Assembly (NCBI GenBank): GCA_964525555.1
Contig: CAZGHN010000011.1
Location: forward strand, 24,234 to 88,233
DNA: 64,000 nt
Source of the DNA: JAFGHJ01 sp964525555
Lineage (GTDB): Bacteria > Hydrothermota > UBA3072
Reading direction: 5' to 3'
Position 1 is the stretch's first letter. Each line of letters begins with the position of its first letter. Positions 26,001-33,100 of this stretch are shown here, piece after piece. A program made the position numbers and the translations under genes. A model generated the notes under the pieces. It was given only the letters and a program-made list of their open reading frames with translations, was not told the DNA's origin and made no database searches.

Positions 26001-27102
26001 GAACGAAGGTAGAGCACATGTATACAACGGAAGTTCTTCAGGACTCTCTGCATCTCCTAGCTGGACAGGCGAATCCGACCAGGACTCTGCAGGTTTCGGC
26101 TGTTCCGTTTCCTCGGCAGGTGATGTAAACGGAGACGGATATTCAGACATAATTGTAGGCGCTCCCTATTACAACAATGGACAATTAAATGAAGGGAGGA
26201 CATTTTTGTTTAATGGAAGCTCTACAGGTCTTTCTGTATCTTCCGACTGGACAGCTGAATCGGACCAGGCAGACGCTTATTTTGGTAGTTCTGTTTCCAC
26301 TGCGGGGGATGTAAATGGAGACGGGTATTCGGATGTGATTGTTGGGGCACCTTATTACGATAATGGACAAGCGGATGAAGGAAGGGGTTTTTTGTATTAC
26401 GGCAATAATTACGGGATTTCACTTATACCCAGACAATACTCAACCGATTATTCTCATCCTATTCAACTCGGAAATGCAACGGGTGGAACGGAAGTTCAAC
26501 TTAATATACTTGGAAGGGCGCCACAGGGCCGTGGAAAAGTGAAAATGCAGTGGGAAATAAAAGAACTAGGTCAATTATTTGATGAAACATCCGTCTCCGA
26601 AAGTGCATCATGGCACAATACAGGTACAAGCGGGATTACAATTTCGGAAGACGTAACAGGATTGAGTGAGGCAACCGCCTATCACTGGAGAATGAGATTG
26701 AAATACGATCCTGTAACTTACAATGGCTCAGTTTATTCCAGATGGCTATCAATAGGCCCAAATGGCTGGAATGAGATTGACCTTATATCAACAGCTCTTT
26801 CCGGAATCGAGAATAATACAGAGGGAATTGCCGATTTACAACTCAATGTATTCCCATCCATCTCAACAAATATCTTCGACATAAGTTTTTCTGTTTCAGA
26901 AGAAGAGGCAGAAGAGGATATAAGTTTAAGGGTATACAATAAAGCGGGAATAATGGTCAAAAACATTTTCACAGGAAAAAAACCCGCGGGCATACACACA
27001 ATAACTTTGAATGGGAATAAATTGCCAAACGATATATACTTCATTTCCCTTAAAAAAGGAACAGAAAAAAATAGAGTAAGGAAGGTTGTTCTTCTGAGAT
27101 AG
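23056..27102 (+). CDS. Giant secreted FG-GAP repeat protein with Por/T9SS-like C-terminal tail
   Basis: 1348 residues from the ATG at 23056 (GGGAGG upstream). A signal peptide (FLLFFCLVNISLIPVFLSAS) is followed by about 230 residues without recognised motif. Fourteen FG-GAP repeats then run from about residue 270 to 1125, each with a near-invariant SVSSAGDVNGDGYSDVIVGA, a calcium-binding DxNxDGxxD loop, and a YxNGxxxEGxxxVYHG strand. They should form two beta-propellers. A fibronectin-like segment follows, then a C-terminal sorting domain (about 1265-1348) with ISLRVYNKAGIMVKNI, GIHTITLNGNKLPNDIYFI and a basic end. It is probably secreted and surface-bound, perhaps for adhesion. Repeat units have recombined recently. 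Confidence 0.9.
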   Translation: MKKFLLFFCLVNISLIPVFLSASEEKTPDVSGSWLQNAMEKIREEEYKPSLQDYDYKGDKFSSARFHFANRANNLRAYSDEKGLELTPRVTAGEETWNLKIKSIKAASDKKTLDNLDVVIEGDNIKCTGNGTEIVYSNSENGILQNISIEENVNIEGIDLIIETENLYITPKENRFILNGGKSEIIYKINKIEDANGKEISYRLSSEEGKLSVLLDRVSAAYPIKLITSFTSTNPPEENLRVSTSAKGRGLDTLPDWINESNQEYAYFGSSVSTAGDVNGDGYSDVIVGAYYYDNGQTNEGMVFVYHGSASGLPLSANWTAEYDQADALFGSSVSSAGDVNGDGYSDIIIGAPYYDGTFNTDEGAVFVYHGSVSGLSLSYDWSFSYNYDFLYLGSSVSSAGDVNGDGYSDVIVGAPSYENGESKEGAAIVYHGSPSGLSTGSADWSAESNQTNAELGTSVSSAGDVNGDGYSDVIVGAPYYSNGQSEEGRAYIYHGSPSGLSLSYNWIAESNQVDALFGFSVSSAGDVNGDGYSDVIVGSPYYSNGQSSEGRAYVYHGSSLGLSASSSWTGEANQADAYFGASVSSAGDVNGDGYSDVIVGAFEYSNGESDEGRAFVYHGSSLGLSSVARWTAESNQALAYFGGSVSTAGDVNGDGYSDVIVGASFYDNGLTDEGRVYLYYGNATSLSSSPNWMAESNQPYAEFGTSVSSAGDVNGDGYSDIIMGAPNYDNGQSNEGRIFVYHGDSSALSSIPSWSAESDQTDAHLGLSVSSAGDVNGDGYSDVIAGADGYDNVEIDEGGAFVYHGSSSGLAASPNWTGESDQDSAGFGCSVSSAGDVNGDGYSDVIVGAYLSDNVETNEGRTYVYYGGASGLSLAANWITEINQENAKFGYSVSSAGDVNGDGYSDVIVGAYEYDGAGTDEGRTFVYHGSSGGLSELYNWSSISGQAYAYLGYSVSSAGDINGDGYSDVIVGAYCYDNGQTNEGRAHVYNGSSSGLSASPSWTGESDQDSAGFGCSVSSAGDVNGDGYSDIIVGAPYYNNGQLNEGRTFLFNGSSTGLSVSSDWTAESDQADAYFGSSVSTAGDVNGDGYSDVIVGAPYYDNGQADEGRGFLYYGNNYGISLIPRQYSTDYSHPIQLGNATGGTEVQLNILGRAPQGRGKVKMQWEIKELGQLFDETSVSESASWHNTGTSGITISEDVTGLSEATAYHWRMRLKYDPVTYNGSVYSRWLSIGPNGWNEIDLISTALSGIENNTEGIADLQLNVFPSISTNIFDISFSVSEEEAEEDISLRVYNKAGIMVKNIFTGKKPAGIHTITLNGNKLPNDIYFISLKKGTEKNRVRKVVLLR
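23860..26390 (+). repeat. Fourteen in-phase coding repeats of about 190 bp
   Basis: Each unit encodes one FG-GAP repeat. The DNA around GATGTAAACGGAGACGGATA is kept nearly unchanged in all copies while flanking third positions vary, and some pairs of units are identical over 84 bases. This indicates repeated unequal exchange or gene conversion. Confidence 0.9.
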
Positions 27103-27129
27103 AAAATGTAGATTCTTCTCATCGGTGTT

Positions 27130-27440
27130 AAATAGAGAAATAGTAAAATAGTTAAATAGTAAAGAAGTCTACGTTATTTGTGTGATTTGTTGATGATAAA
27201 GAAGTTAGGAGTTAGAAGATAGAATAAAACAAAAAAATAAAATCCTGTTAATCCTGTTCTTATCCTGTCTGATATCGGGGTTGTAGGAGGGGTTTCAAAC
27301 AACGATATAATCCTTTTTTCTCTGTGAGTTTTTTGTTTTTCTCTGTGTTCTCTGTGGTTCAATTAGGTCTTTGGTTTTAGGTCTTAATAAAAAAAACAAC
27401 AAAAAAATCTTGTGTTAACCTGTGGAATCTGTGGTTTATT
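27130..27440. repeat. Repeat-rich spacer between the FG-GAP gene and the pyruvate-kinase-like gene
   Basis: No gene. The spacer includes AATAGTAAAATAGTTAAATAG, GTTAGGAGTTAGAAG, AATCCTGTTAATCCTG and CTCTGTGTTCTCTGTGG stretches, all of which recur in other spacers of the window. Confidence 0.5.
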
Positions 27441-27498
27441 AATTGCGGAATTTAGATTTTTTGTTATTATTAGTATAGATTATTAATAAGGAGGCCTT

Positions 27499-28074
27499 AT
27501 GGCAGAAATTTCGGTACAAACAGTTTTTTTTGAAGAACCGGGAAACATAAATACAGAAAGAACCCTTCAAATTGCTTTAAAACGAGTACAGGAACTGAGT
27601 ATAGAGCAAATCGTTATAGCTTCAACAGGTGGAGACACAGCACTCGAAGCAATGGAAGTTTTCAGGGATTATAATCCTATAATTGTAACTCATTCAACCG
27701 GATTTAACAATCCAAATGAACAGGAAATGCCAGACGGAACAAGAAGGCAACTTGAAGATATGGGGGCAGTTGTCCTTACTTGCTTACACTCATTTGGAGG
27801 AATAGGAAGAGCAGTAAGAAAGAAATTTGACACCTATCAACTTGATGATATAATAGCCGGCACGCTCCGAATTTTAGGAGAAGGAACGAAAGTAGGCTGC
27901 GAAATTACTTTAATGGCAGCAGATGCAGGACTTATAAATACCGAAAAAGATGCCGTCTCAATTTCTGGCACCGGAAGAGGAGCAGACACGGCTTTAGTTC
28001 TAAAGCCAGCTAATACCCAGCACTTTTTCGACCTTAAAATTAAAGAAATTCTCTGCAAACCGAGACTCGATTGA
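27499..28074 (+). CDS. Stand-alone pyruvate kinase alpha/beta (C-terminal)-like domain protein
   Basis: 191 residues matching only the C-terminal domain of pyruvate kinase: ERTLQIALKRVQELSIEQIV, IASTGGDTALEAMEVF, and IVTHSTGFNNPNEQEMP, ending with DTALVLKPANTQHFFDLKI. No catalytic barrel is present, so it cannot be a kinase. Such free-standing domains are common in anaerobes; a binding or regulatory role is assumed and not known. GAGGCCTT ribosome site (AAGGAGG). Single gene between two repeat-rich spacers. Confidence 0.8.
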   Translation: MAEISVQTVFFEEPGNINTERTLQIALKRVQELSIEQIVIASTGGDTALEAMEVFRDYNPIIVTHSTGFNNPNEQEMPDGTRRQLEDMGAVVLTCLHSFGGIGRAVRKKFDTYQLDDIIAGTLRILGEGTKVGCEITLMAADAGLINTEKDAVSISGTGRGADTALVLKPANTQHFFDLKIKEILCKPRLD

Positions 28075-28303
28075 TTTTAGGTCTTAGGTATCAGGTATTA
28101 GGTTTTAGTTAAAACAAAGAATAAAATCCTGTTAATCCGTTTTTCTAAAAGTGATTCTTCGAATCAAAAATTACCAAATCAGTCAATCAGTAAATTAGTT
28201 CTCCTTTTTTACTAATAACATAATTTACCAATCAACTAATAACTAAGTAAAGGTGTCTTTGTGGGGATTAATCTCAATTTACAATCATTCCAAATTTGAA
28301 CCC

Positions 28304-28331
28304 TTGACAAATTTGAAATAATCCTTATCCT
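28304..28331 (+). promoter_or_regulatory. Promoter of the PerR-like gene, with a direct repeat
   Basis: TTGACA 28304-28309, 16-base spacer, TATCCT 28326-28331. The ATG is at 28340, so the transcript would be leaderless or nearly so; no ribosome site is seen. CAAATTTGAA occurs at 28291-28300 and again at 28308-28317, flanking the -35 box, a possible operator for autoregulation. Confidence 0.55.
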
Positions 28332-28339
28332 TTTAAATT

Positions 28340-28741
28340 ATGGAAGAAATAAAAACCCTTTTAAAAGAAAAAGGTATAAATCCGTCAATCCAGAGAATTA
28401 AAATATTCAAATGCCTTATGGGTAATAAGGACCATCCCACGGCTAAGGATATTTACAAAAAGATATCAAAAGAAATACCCACCCTTTCGAAAACAACAGT
28501 ATACAATACCGTAAAGCTTTTTGCGGATAAAGGAATACTAAAGACTATCAGGATTAAAGATGGTGAAGCAAGATATGATATAAGCTTACATCTTCACCCT
28601 CACTTCAGATGTAAAAAATGCGATAATCTTTATGACCTTAAAGATAAAAAACTAATAATAAAGGAAAATGAAGAGATAGAGGGGCATCTAATTCAGGAAA
28701 AATGTGTATGTTATTGGGGAATCTGCAAAAAATGCAGATAA
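28340..28741 (+). CDS. Fur family regulator (PerR-like)
   Basis: 133 residues. The winged-helix half has GINPSIQRIKIFKCLM, HPTAKDIYKKISKEIPTLS and KTTVYNTVKLFADKGIL. The metal half has SLHLHPHFRCKKC and a final ICKKC, giving the two CxxC pairs of the structural zinc site. The downstream genes are oxygen-defence functions, so a peroxide sensor of the PerR type is more likely than an iron sensor. It begins the 28.3-32.1 kb island and is followed after 13 bases by the flavin reductase gene. Confidence 0.88.
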   Translation: MEEIKTLLKEKGINPSIQRIKIFKCLMGNKDHPTAKDIYKKISKEIPTLSKTTVYNTVKLFADKGILKTIRIKDGEARYDISLHLHPHFRCKKCDNLYDLKDKKLIIKENEEIEGHLIQEKCVCYWGICKKCR

Positions 28742-28754
28742 AACTTTTATTAGG

Positions 28755-29264
28755 ATGAACGAAAAAGCCTTATACACACTAAACTACGGCGTATACATCG
28801 TATCTACAAAAAGTAAAGGAAAAATGAATGGACAAATTGCCAACGTAGTATTCCAAGTTACAGCAGAACCACCAAAAATCGCTGCTTGTCTCAGCAAAGA
28901 AAACTTAACGCATACTTTAGTTTCAGAAAGTAATGTTTTTAATATTTCTGTCCTTGGTGAATGTTGCACGATGAATCTAATAGGAAATTTCGGATTCAAA
29001 AGCGGAAGAGATATCGACAAATTTAAAAACCACCATTACATAATAGGTAAAAATGGTGCACCTATAGTAACCGACTCGGCAGTAGCTTATATCGAATGTA
29101 CGGTGGAAAATACAATGGACGTTGGAAGTCACACATTATTTATTGGTAAAGTCACGGAAGCAGATCTCTTGATGAAAGATGCTCCAATGACGTATTCTTA
29201 TTACCACATGGAATTAAGAGGAAAAGAGCCTGAAACAGCCCCGACTTATAGAAAGGAAAAATAA
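28755..29264 (+). CDS. Flavin reductase family protein (FMN-binding split barrel)
   Basis: 169 residues. The split-barrel landmarks are LNYGVYIVSTKSKGKMNGQI, FQVTAEPPKIAACLSKENLT and VFNISVLGE, then VGSHTLFIGKVTEADLLMK. Such proteins bind FMN and shuttle electrons, in anaerobes often to rubredoxin or flavodiiron proteins (high-molecular-weight rubredoxin type). The start at 28755 follows fur by 13 bases with a short GGAT-type ribosome site; a longer reading from 28704 would overlap fur. The next gene is rubredoxin, so a reductase/rubredoxin pair is likely. Confidence 0.86.
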   Translation: MNEKALYTLNYGVYIVSTKSKGKMNGQIANVVFQVTAEPPKIAACLSKENLTHTLVSESNVFNISVLGECCTMNLIGNFGFKSGRDIDKFKNHHYIIGKNGAPIVTDSAVAYIECTVENTMDVGSHTLFIGKVTEADLLMKDAPMTYSYYHMELRGKEPETAPTYRKEK

Positions 29265-29362
29265 ATTTTGGCACGAAGACACAAAGTCACAAAAGATATT
29301 GTTGTAAAAAAACTTTCTTCTTTGTGGCTTTGTGACTTAGTGGCAAGAAAATAGGAGGGAAC

Positions 29363-29527
29363 ATGGATAAATACGAATGCACATTCTGCGGATACATATA
29401 TGATCCTGCCAAGGGCGACCCGGACAATGGCGTAGCACCCGGAACAGCGTTCGAAGATATACCGGATGACTGGGTTTGTCCGGTTTGTGGTGTAGGCAAG
29501 GAAGATTTCAAGAAAGTAGAAGAATAA
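29363..29527 (+). CDS. Rubredoxin
   Basis: 54 residues: MDKYECTFCGYIYDPAKGDP at the start and DDWVCPVCGVGKEDF near the end, the two CxxCG knuckles that bind one iron. The conserved GVAPGTAFEDIPDDW is present. GGAGGGA precedes the ATG. It carries electrons in the cytoplasm, in this context from the flavin reductase to a peroxide or superoxide scavenger. The metal-transporter gene starts 14 bases downstream. Confidence 0.96.
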   Translation: MDKYECTFCGYIYDPAKGDPDNGVAPGTAFEDIPDDWVCPVCGVGKEDFKKVEE

Positions 29528-29541
29528 ACATACGGAAAAAA

Positions 29542-30351
29542 ATGGCATTTTTATTCGACCTGCCCCCGTTAATTCAGGCGCTACTGGCAACATTATTCAC
29601 TTATTTTGTAACGGCGCTTGGAGCGGCGAGTGTATTCTTCACAAAAGAAGTTAATAAAAAACTCCTGGATTTAATGTTGGGTTTTGCTGCGGGGGTTATG
29701 ATTGCTGCAAGCTACTGGTCTCTTCTTGCGCCAGCGATTGAAATGAGCAAGGGGCAAAACATCCCCATGTGGATTCCACCCGCAATAGGGTTTCTTTTGG
29801 GAGGAATAGTTCTTAGACTAATCGACAAAGTACTACCACATCTGCATTTAGGATACAAAGTAAGCGAAGCCGAAGGAATCAAAACATCCTGGCAACGTTC
29901 GGTATTGCTGGTTACTGCAATAACGCTACATAATTTTCCGGAAGGACTGGCAGTAGGTGTAGCTTTCGGAGCAGCAGCTGTTGGACTGCCGGAAGCTACA
30001 ATGGGAGGAGCAATAGCTCTCGCTCTTGGTATAGGGATACAAAACTTCCCGGAAGGAATGGCGGTCGCAATGCCACTTAGAAAAGAAGGCTTATCAAGGC
30101 TTAAAAGCTTTAACTTTGGACAGTTGTCCGGAGTTGTCGAACCTGTAGCCGGAGTTTTAGGAGCACTCTTTGTAATATCCGCAAAGTCCCTGCTGCCCTA
30201 TTTCTTAGCTTTCGCAGCAGGTGCCATGATATTCGTAGTGGTTGAAGAAGTTATACCCGAATCCCAACACGGAGGGAATGGCGATTTAGCCACAATGGGT
30301 GCCATGCTAGGGTTCACGGTTATGATGATACTCGATGTCGCGTTAAGTTAA
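29542..30351 (+). CDS. ZIP family metal transporter
   Basis: 269 residues with about eight membrane helices. The metal-binding helices are ITLHNFPEGLAVGVAFG and IGIQNFPEGMAVAMPL, the ZupT-type pattern, with further EEVIPESQHGG before the last helix. It would import Zn, Fe or Mn. I start at ATG 29542 (MAFLFDLPPLIQALL); a longer reading overlaps rubredoxin. Being in a PerR-like island suggests iron or manganese supply under oxidative stress (inference). Confidence 0.9.
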   Translation: MAFLFDLPPLIQALLATLFTYFVTALGAASVFFTKEVNKKLLDLMLGFAAGVMIAASYWSLLAPAIEMSKGQNIPMWIPPAIGFLLGGIVLRLIDKVLPHLHLGYKVSEAEGIKTSWQRSVLLVTAITLHNFPEGLAVGVAFGAAAVGLPEATMGGAIALALGIGIQNFPEGMAVAMPLRKEGLSRLKSFNFGQLSGVVEPVAGVLGALFVISAKSLLPYFLAFAAGAMIFVVVEEVIPESQHGGNGDLATMGAMLGFTVMMILDVALS

Positions 30352-30359
30352 TAAATCAG

Positions 30360-30398
30360 CTATTCGCTTTTAGCTGTTAGCTTTTAGATTTTTAATAA
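30360..30398 (+). repeat. Short GCTTTTAGCTGTTAGC-type repeat
   Basis: A TTCGCTTTTAGCTGTTAGC segment between the ZIP and peroxiredoxin genes. Relatives lie at 36450-36530, 42110-42145, 46165-46195, 53980-54015 and 62100-62130. Confidence 0.5.
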
Positions 30399-30429
30399 AA
30401 TCATGATTAGAAAAAAACGGAGGGTAAAG

Positions 30430-30882
30430 ATGATTAAAAAAGGAGAGAAAGCTCCGAATTTTAAACTTAAGGATCAAAACGGACATAATGTACAATTATC
30501 CGATTTGAAAGGCAAAAAAGTCTTACTTTCATTCCATCCGCTCGCCTGGACCAGTGTATGTGCAAAACAAATGCATTCTCTTGAAAAAAACAAAGAAAAA
30601 TTCAAAAAACTAAACACAGTAGCGCTGGGAATAAATGTCGACCCTGTTCCTTCTAAATCAGCCTGGGCAAAAACTCTAAATATTAAAAGAACCAAACTAC
30701 TGTCCGACTTCTGGCCTCACGGTGAGGTTGCAAAAAAATACGGAATATTCAGCAAATCCCAGGGGTTTTCTTTAAGAGTCAATATAATAATAGATGAAAA
30801 AGGTAAAGTCCTTTTTGTAAAGAAATACCCAATTTCAAAACTACCGGATATCAAAGAAATAATAGAGGTACTTACAAAATGA
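30430..30882 (+). CDS. Peroxiredoxin (AhpC/TSA, Bcp-like)
   Basis: 150 residues from ATG at 30430 (GGAGGGT upstream). Thioredoxin-like fold with FKLKDQNGHNVQLSDLKGKK, the peroxidatic Cys in HPLAWTSVCAKQMHSLE, and GINVDPVPSKSAWAKTL. The Arg and Thr of the peroxidatic site are in usual places (WTSVC, LRVNIIID). It reduces hydrogen peroxide or organic peroxides at the cost of thiols. Its stop overlaps the next ATG (ATGA), so it is translationally coupled to the small membrane protein. Confidence 0.9.
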   Translation: MIKKGEKAPNFKLKDQNGHNVQLSDLKGKKVLLSFHPLAWTSVCAKQMHSLEKNKEKFKKLNTVALGINVDPVPSKSAWAKTLNIKRTKLLSDFWPHGEVAKKYGIFSKSQGFSLRVNIIIDEKGKVLFVKKYPISKLPDIKEIIEVLTK

Positions 30883-31058
30883 TAGAGATATTAGCCAATT
30901 TAATAATACCTTTGGGAATACTAACTTATCTATCTTTAATACTGGGAATAATTTCAGGAATAAAAAGATGGAAACTAAAAATACACAAAGCAATTGCAAC
31001 GGTCGCAATAATACTTGCCACACTACACGCAGCACTTGTAATATACTTTTACCTATAA
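30879..31058 (+). CDS. 59-residue two-helix membrane protein with an H-x13-H helix
   Basis: Start overlaps the peroxiredoxin stop by 4 bases (ATGA) and the stop lies 12 bases before the superoxide-reductase-like gene. Helix 1 spans about residues 5-29 and helix 2 about 38-58. Histidines at 36 (KIHKAIATVA) and 50 (LATLHAALVIY) are 14 residues apart on helix 2. This is the spacing seen for heme-b ligands in ferric-reductase-like and cytochrome b561-like helices. I do not recognise a family. A dimer could hold two hemes and pass electrons across the membrane; this is inference from the His spacing and the neighbour only. Confidence 0.7.
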   Translation: MIEILANLIIPLGILTYLSLILGIISGIKRWKLKIHKAIATVAIILATLHAALVIYFYL

Positions 31059-31070
31059 AAAGGAGAAAAA

Positions 31071-31430
31071 ATGAATAAAAATACAATTGCCCTGTTTGTA
31101 TTATTGACAACACTTGTTTTTTCTTTTGTAAGCTACACTCATCCACCGACCAAAATAGAAATGGAGTTCAACAATGAAGATAAAATTCTGAAAGTAGATG
31201 TTCATCATCCTGTTCTTGCACCGAGAAATCACTACATAAATAAAATTGAAGTCTACGTTAACGATAACTTGAAAATCATTCAAGACTTCGACCATCAACT
31301 CTCGAAAAAAACACAAAAAGCCGGATATTTCATTTTTGAAGCAAAAAAAGGTGACGTTATAAAGGTCAAAGCAACTTGCAATAAACACGGTGATAAAACG
31401 GCAAGCTTGACTGTAAAAGAAAAGCAATAA
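31071..31430 (+). CDS. Secreted superoxide-reductase-like (desulfoferrodoxin domain) protein
   Basis: 119 residues. A signal sequence (IALFVLLTTLVFSFVS) is followed by a fold resembling the iron centre II domain of superoxide reductase. All five iron ligands can be placed: His24 (SYTHPP), His46 (VHHPVL), His54 (RNHYINKIEVYV), Cys103 and His106 (ATCNKHGDK), the His4Cys set. Superoxide reductases are usually cytoplasmic; the signal peptide here implies a periplasmic role. No N-terminal desulforedoxin domain. GGAG ribosome site; 12 bases after the two-helix membrane protein, which could feed it electrons. The match is by motif order and spacing, so other metal proteins remain possible. Confidence 0.75.
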   Translation: MNKNTIALFVLLTTLVFSFVSYTHPPTKIEMEFNNEDKILKVDVHHPVLAPRNHYINKIEVYVNDNLKIIQDFDHQLSKKTQKAGYFIFEAKKGDVIKVKATCNKHGDKTASLTVKEKQ

Positions 31431-31434
31431 ATCA

Positions 31435-31515
31435 CACTGAGACACAGAGAGCACAGAGAGTAAAAAAATAAACAAAAAAAATACTTTGTGGTCTTTGTGG
31501 CTTTGTGTGAGAATT
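31435..31515. repeat. ACACAGAGAGCACAGAGAG / CTTTGTGG repeat
   Basis: A gene-free spacer with ACACTGAGACACAGAGAGC followed by GTGGTCTTTGTGGCTTTG, the same pair of words found in many spacers of the window. Confidence 0.5.
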
Positions 31516-31533
31516 TAATTAAAAGGAGAGAAA

Positions 31534-32088
31534 ATGGACGTTAAAGAAGCAATAGAAGAAAGAAGGGCATACCGGTCATTAGACCCAGTCGAAATCGACG
31601 ATAGCATAATTAAAGATCTTGCAGAAAGCGCTAAGCTTTCCTGTTCATGTTTTAATAAACAACCATGGAATTTCGTTTTTGTTCAAGATAACAATAAACT
31701 AAATGAAATGCGCGATGCTCTTTCACAGGGTAACGAATGGGCTTATAATGCTTCTATGATAATAGCTGTATTTAGTAAAGAAGAACTCGATTGTGTAGTA
31801 AAAGAAAGAAAATATTTCCTGTTCGATACCGGTATGGCAGTAGGCATGATGATATTAAGAGCTACAGAACTCGGGTATGTAGCTCACCCGATTGCCGGAT
31901 TCGACGAAGATAAAGCAAAAGAAATACTCAATATACCACCGGAAATGAGACTGATTACGCTGGTAATCGTAGGAAAACATTCCAAGGAAATAAAAAAAGA
32001 ATTAAGCGAATTTCAGATAAAAGGCGAAAAACAGCGCCCGCCTCGGAAACCTTTTGAAGAGTTTGCCTGGATTAATGAATTTAGATAA
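31534..32088 (+). CDS. Nitroreductase family protein
   Basis: 184 residues of the FMN-dependent nitroreductase fold: KEAIEERRAYRSLDPVEID, then LAESAKLSCSCFNKQPWNFV (the FMN-binding region), DTGMAVGMMILRATELGY and PPEMRLITLVIVGKH. It uses NAD(P)H to reduce nitro compounds, quinones or flavins; physiological substrate unknown. The paired cysteines in SCSCF near the flavin site are not usual. GGAG ribosome site. Last gene of the oxygen-defence island. Confidence 0.87.
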   Translation: MDVKEAIEERRAYRSLDPVEIDDSIIKDLAESAKLSCSCFNKQPWNFVFVQDNNKLNEMRDALSQGNEWAYNASMIIAVFSKEELDCVVKERKYFLFDTGMAVGMMILRATELGYVAHPIAGFDEDKAKEILNIPPEMRLITLVIVGKHSKEIKKELSEFQIKGEKQRPPRKPFEEFAWINEFR

Positions 32089-32162
32089 TAGAACTGATCA
32101 AAAACACTATTGACAAAAACTAAGAAAAAATTAAAATCAAAATCAAAAAAGGATAAAATTCA

Positions 32163-32888
32163 ATGTTATTATTGATTACTCTATCGCTAATATCGGATAC
32201 GATTTATGTTGAGAAACAGTTAATCAAATCCGACTCTTTATATTTTGAAAGTTATAAAGATACTGCTCTTTTCAACGCTGCTGAAGAAATACTTGATTCT
32301 CTGATACTCGATTCTAAAGTTTTGCTTGACGAGATTTTCTGGAAAAAATCCCATCTTTGCTTCGAAAAAGCCTATTCATTTAAAGATAACACAAAAAAGA
32401 AAGAATGGTATGAAAGAGGAGAAAAATTTGCAAAATTTGCCATTGAAAAAAACCCGAATAATCCAGAGGCACATTTTTGGCTCGCTTTAAACATGGGCGG
32501 AAAAGGAAAAGCAAACGGCGTTTTGAACTCTCTATTCATGGTAGATGATCTAAAAAAAGAAGCACAAAAAATTATCGAACTTAACCCCAATCATGCAGGG
32601 GCGCACATGCTTCTCGGAGAAATTTACAAATCACTTCCGGGCCTTTTCGGAGGAGACAAGAAAAAAGCAATCGAAGAGTTCAAAATAGCCATCGAGAAAG
32701 ATTCTCTATTTTCTCCATCATATGTAAACCTTGCCAAAACTTATAGAGATATCGGTGATACAGAAAGAGCAAAGGAGACTATAAATAAATTAATATCTCT
32801 TAAAACATCACGTGATATAAGACATTTTGAATTATACGATAAAAAAGACGCCGAAAAACTTATTAAAGAACTCGAAGAAAAAAAATAA
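32163..32888 (+). CDS. Exported TPR-repeat protein
   Basis: 241 residues with a short hydrophobic N-terminus (LLLITLSLISDTIYV), probably a signal sequence. TPR-type helices lie at about 95-230: KFAIEKNPNNPEAHFWLALN, KIIELNPNHAGAHMLLGEIY and FSPSYVNLAKTYRDIGDTER. The spacing resembles the mitochondrial-fission/RMD1-like TPR proteins common in Gram-negative genomes. Function unknown. AAAGGAT precedes the ATG, and a TTGACA lies at about 32110. Confidence 0.75.
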   Translation: MLLLITLSLISDTIYVEKQLIKSDSLYFESYKDTALFNAAEEILDSLILDSKVLLDEIFWKKSHLCFEKAYSFKDNTKKKEWYERGEKFAKFAIEKNPNNPEAHFWLALNMGGKGKANGVLNSLFMVDDLKKEAQKIIELNPNHAGAHMLLGEIYKSLPGLFGGDKKKAIEEFKIAIEKDSLFSPSYVNLAKTYRDIGDTERAKETINKLISLKTSRDIRHFELYDKKDAEKLIKELEEKK

Positions 32889-32889
32889 A

Positions 32890-33095
32890 TTTAGGCCACA
32901 AAGACACCAAGCCACAAAGAACACAAAGAAAGAATTTAGAAGTTAGTAGTTAGAAGTTAGAATCCCATCACAACTCCCAAAAAATTCATTGAAACACAAA
33001 GACACAAAAAGCAAAAAGATTTTTCGTTGTTTTTTTTACTATTCAACTATTCAACGATTCAACCATTTCACTATTTTAATCTCTGTGATTAAAAT
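32890..33095. repeat. Repeat-rich spacer (ACAAAGACAC, TTAGAAGTTAG, CTATTCAAC words)
   Basis: No gene between two convergent units. The words CCACAAAGACACC, GAAGTTAGTAGTTAGAAG, and a run of short CAACTATTCAACGATTCAAC units are found. Confidence 0.5.
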
Positions 33096-33100
33096 ACCTT

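Noticed and set aside
24131..26422. Long open frames on the minus strand across the FG-GAP gene (24131-24412, 24476-24976, 25685-26053)
   Set aside because: They are antisense to the conserved repeat, rich in His, Pro and Leu from the reversed codons, and carry no motif or ribosome site.
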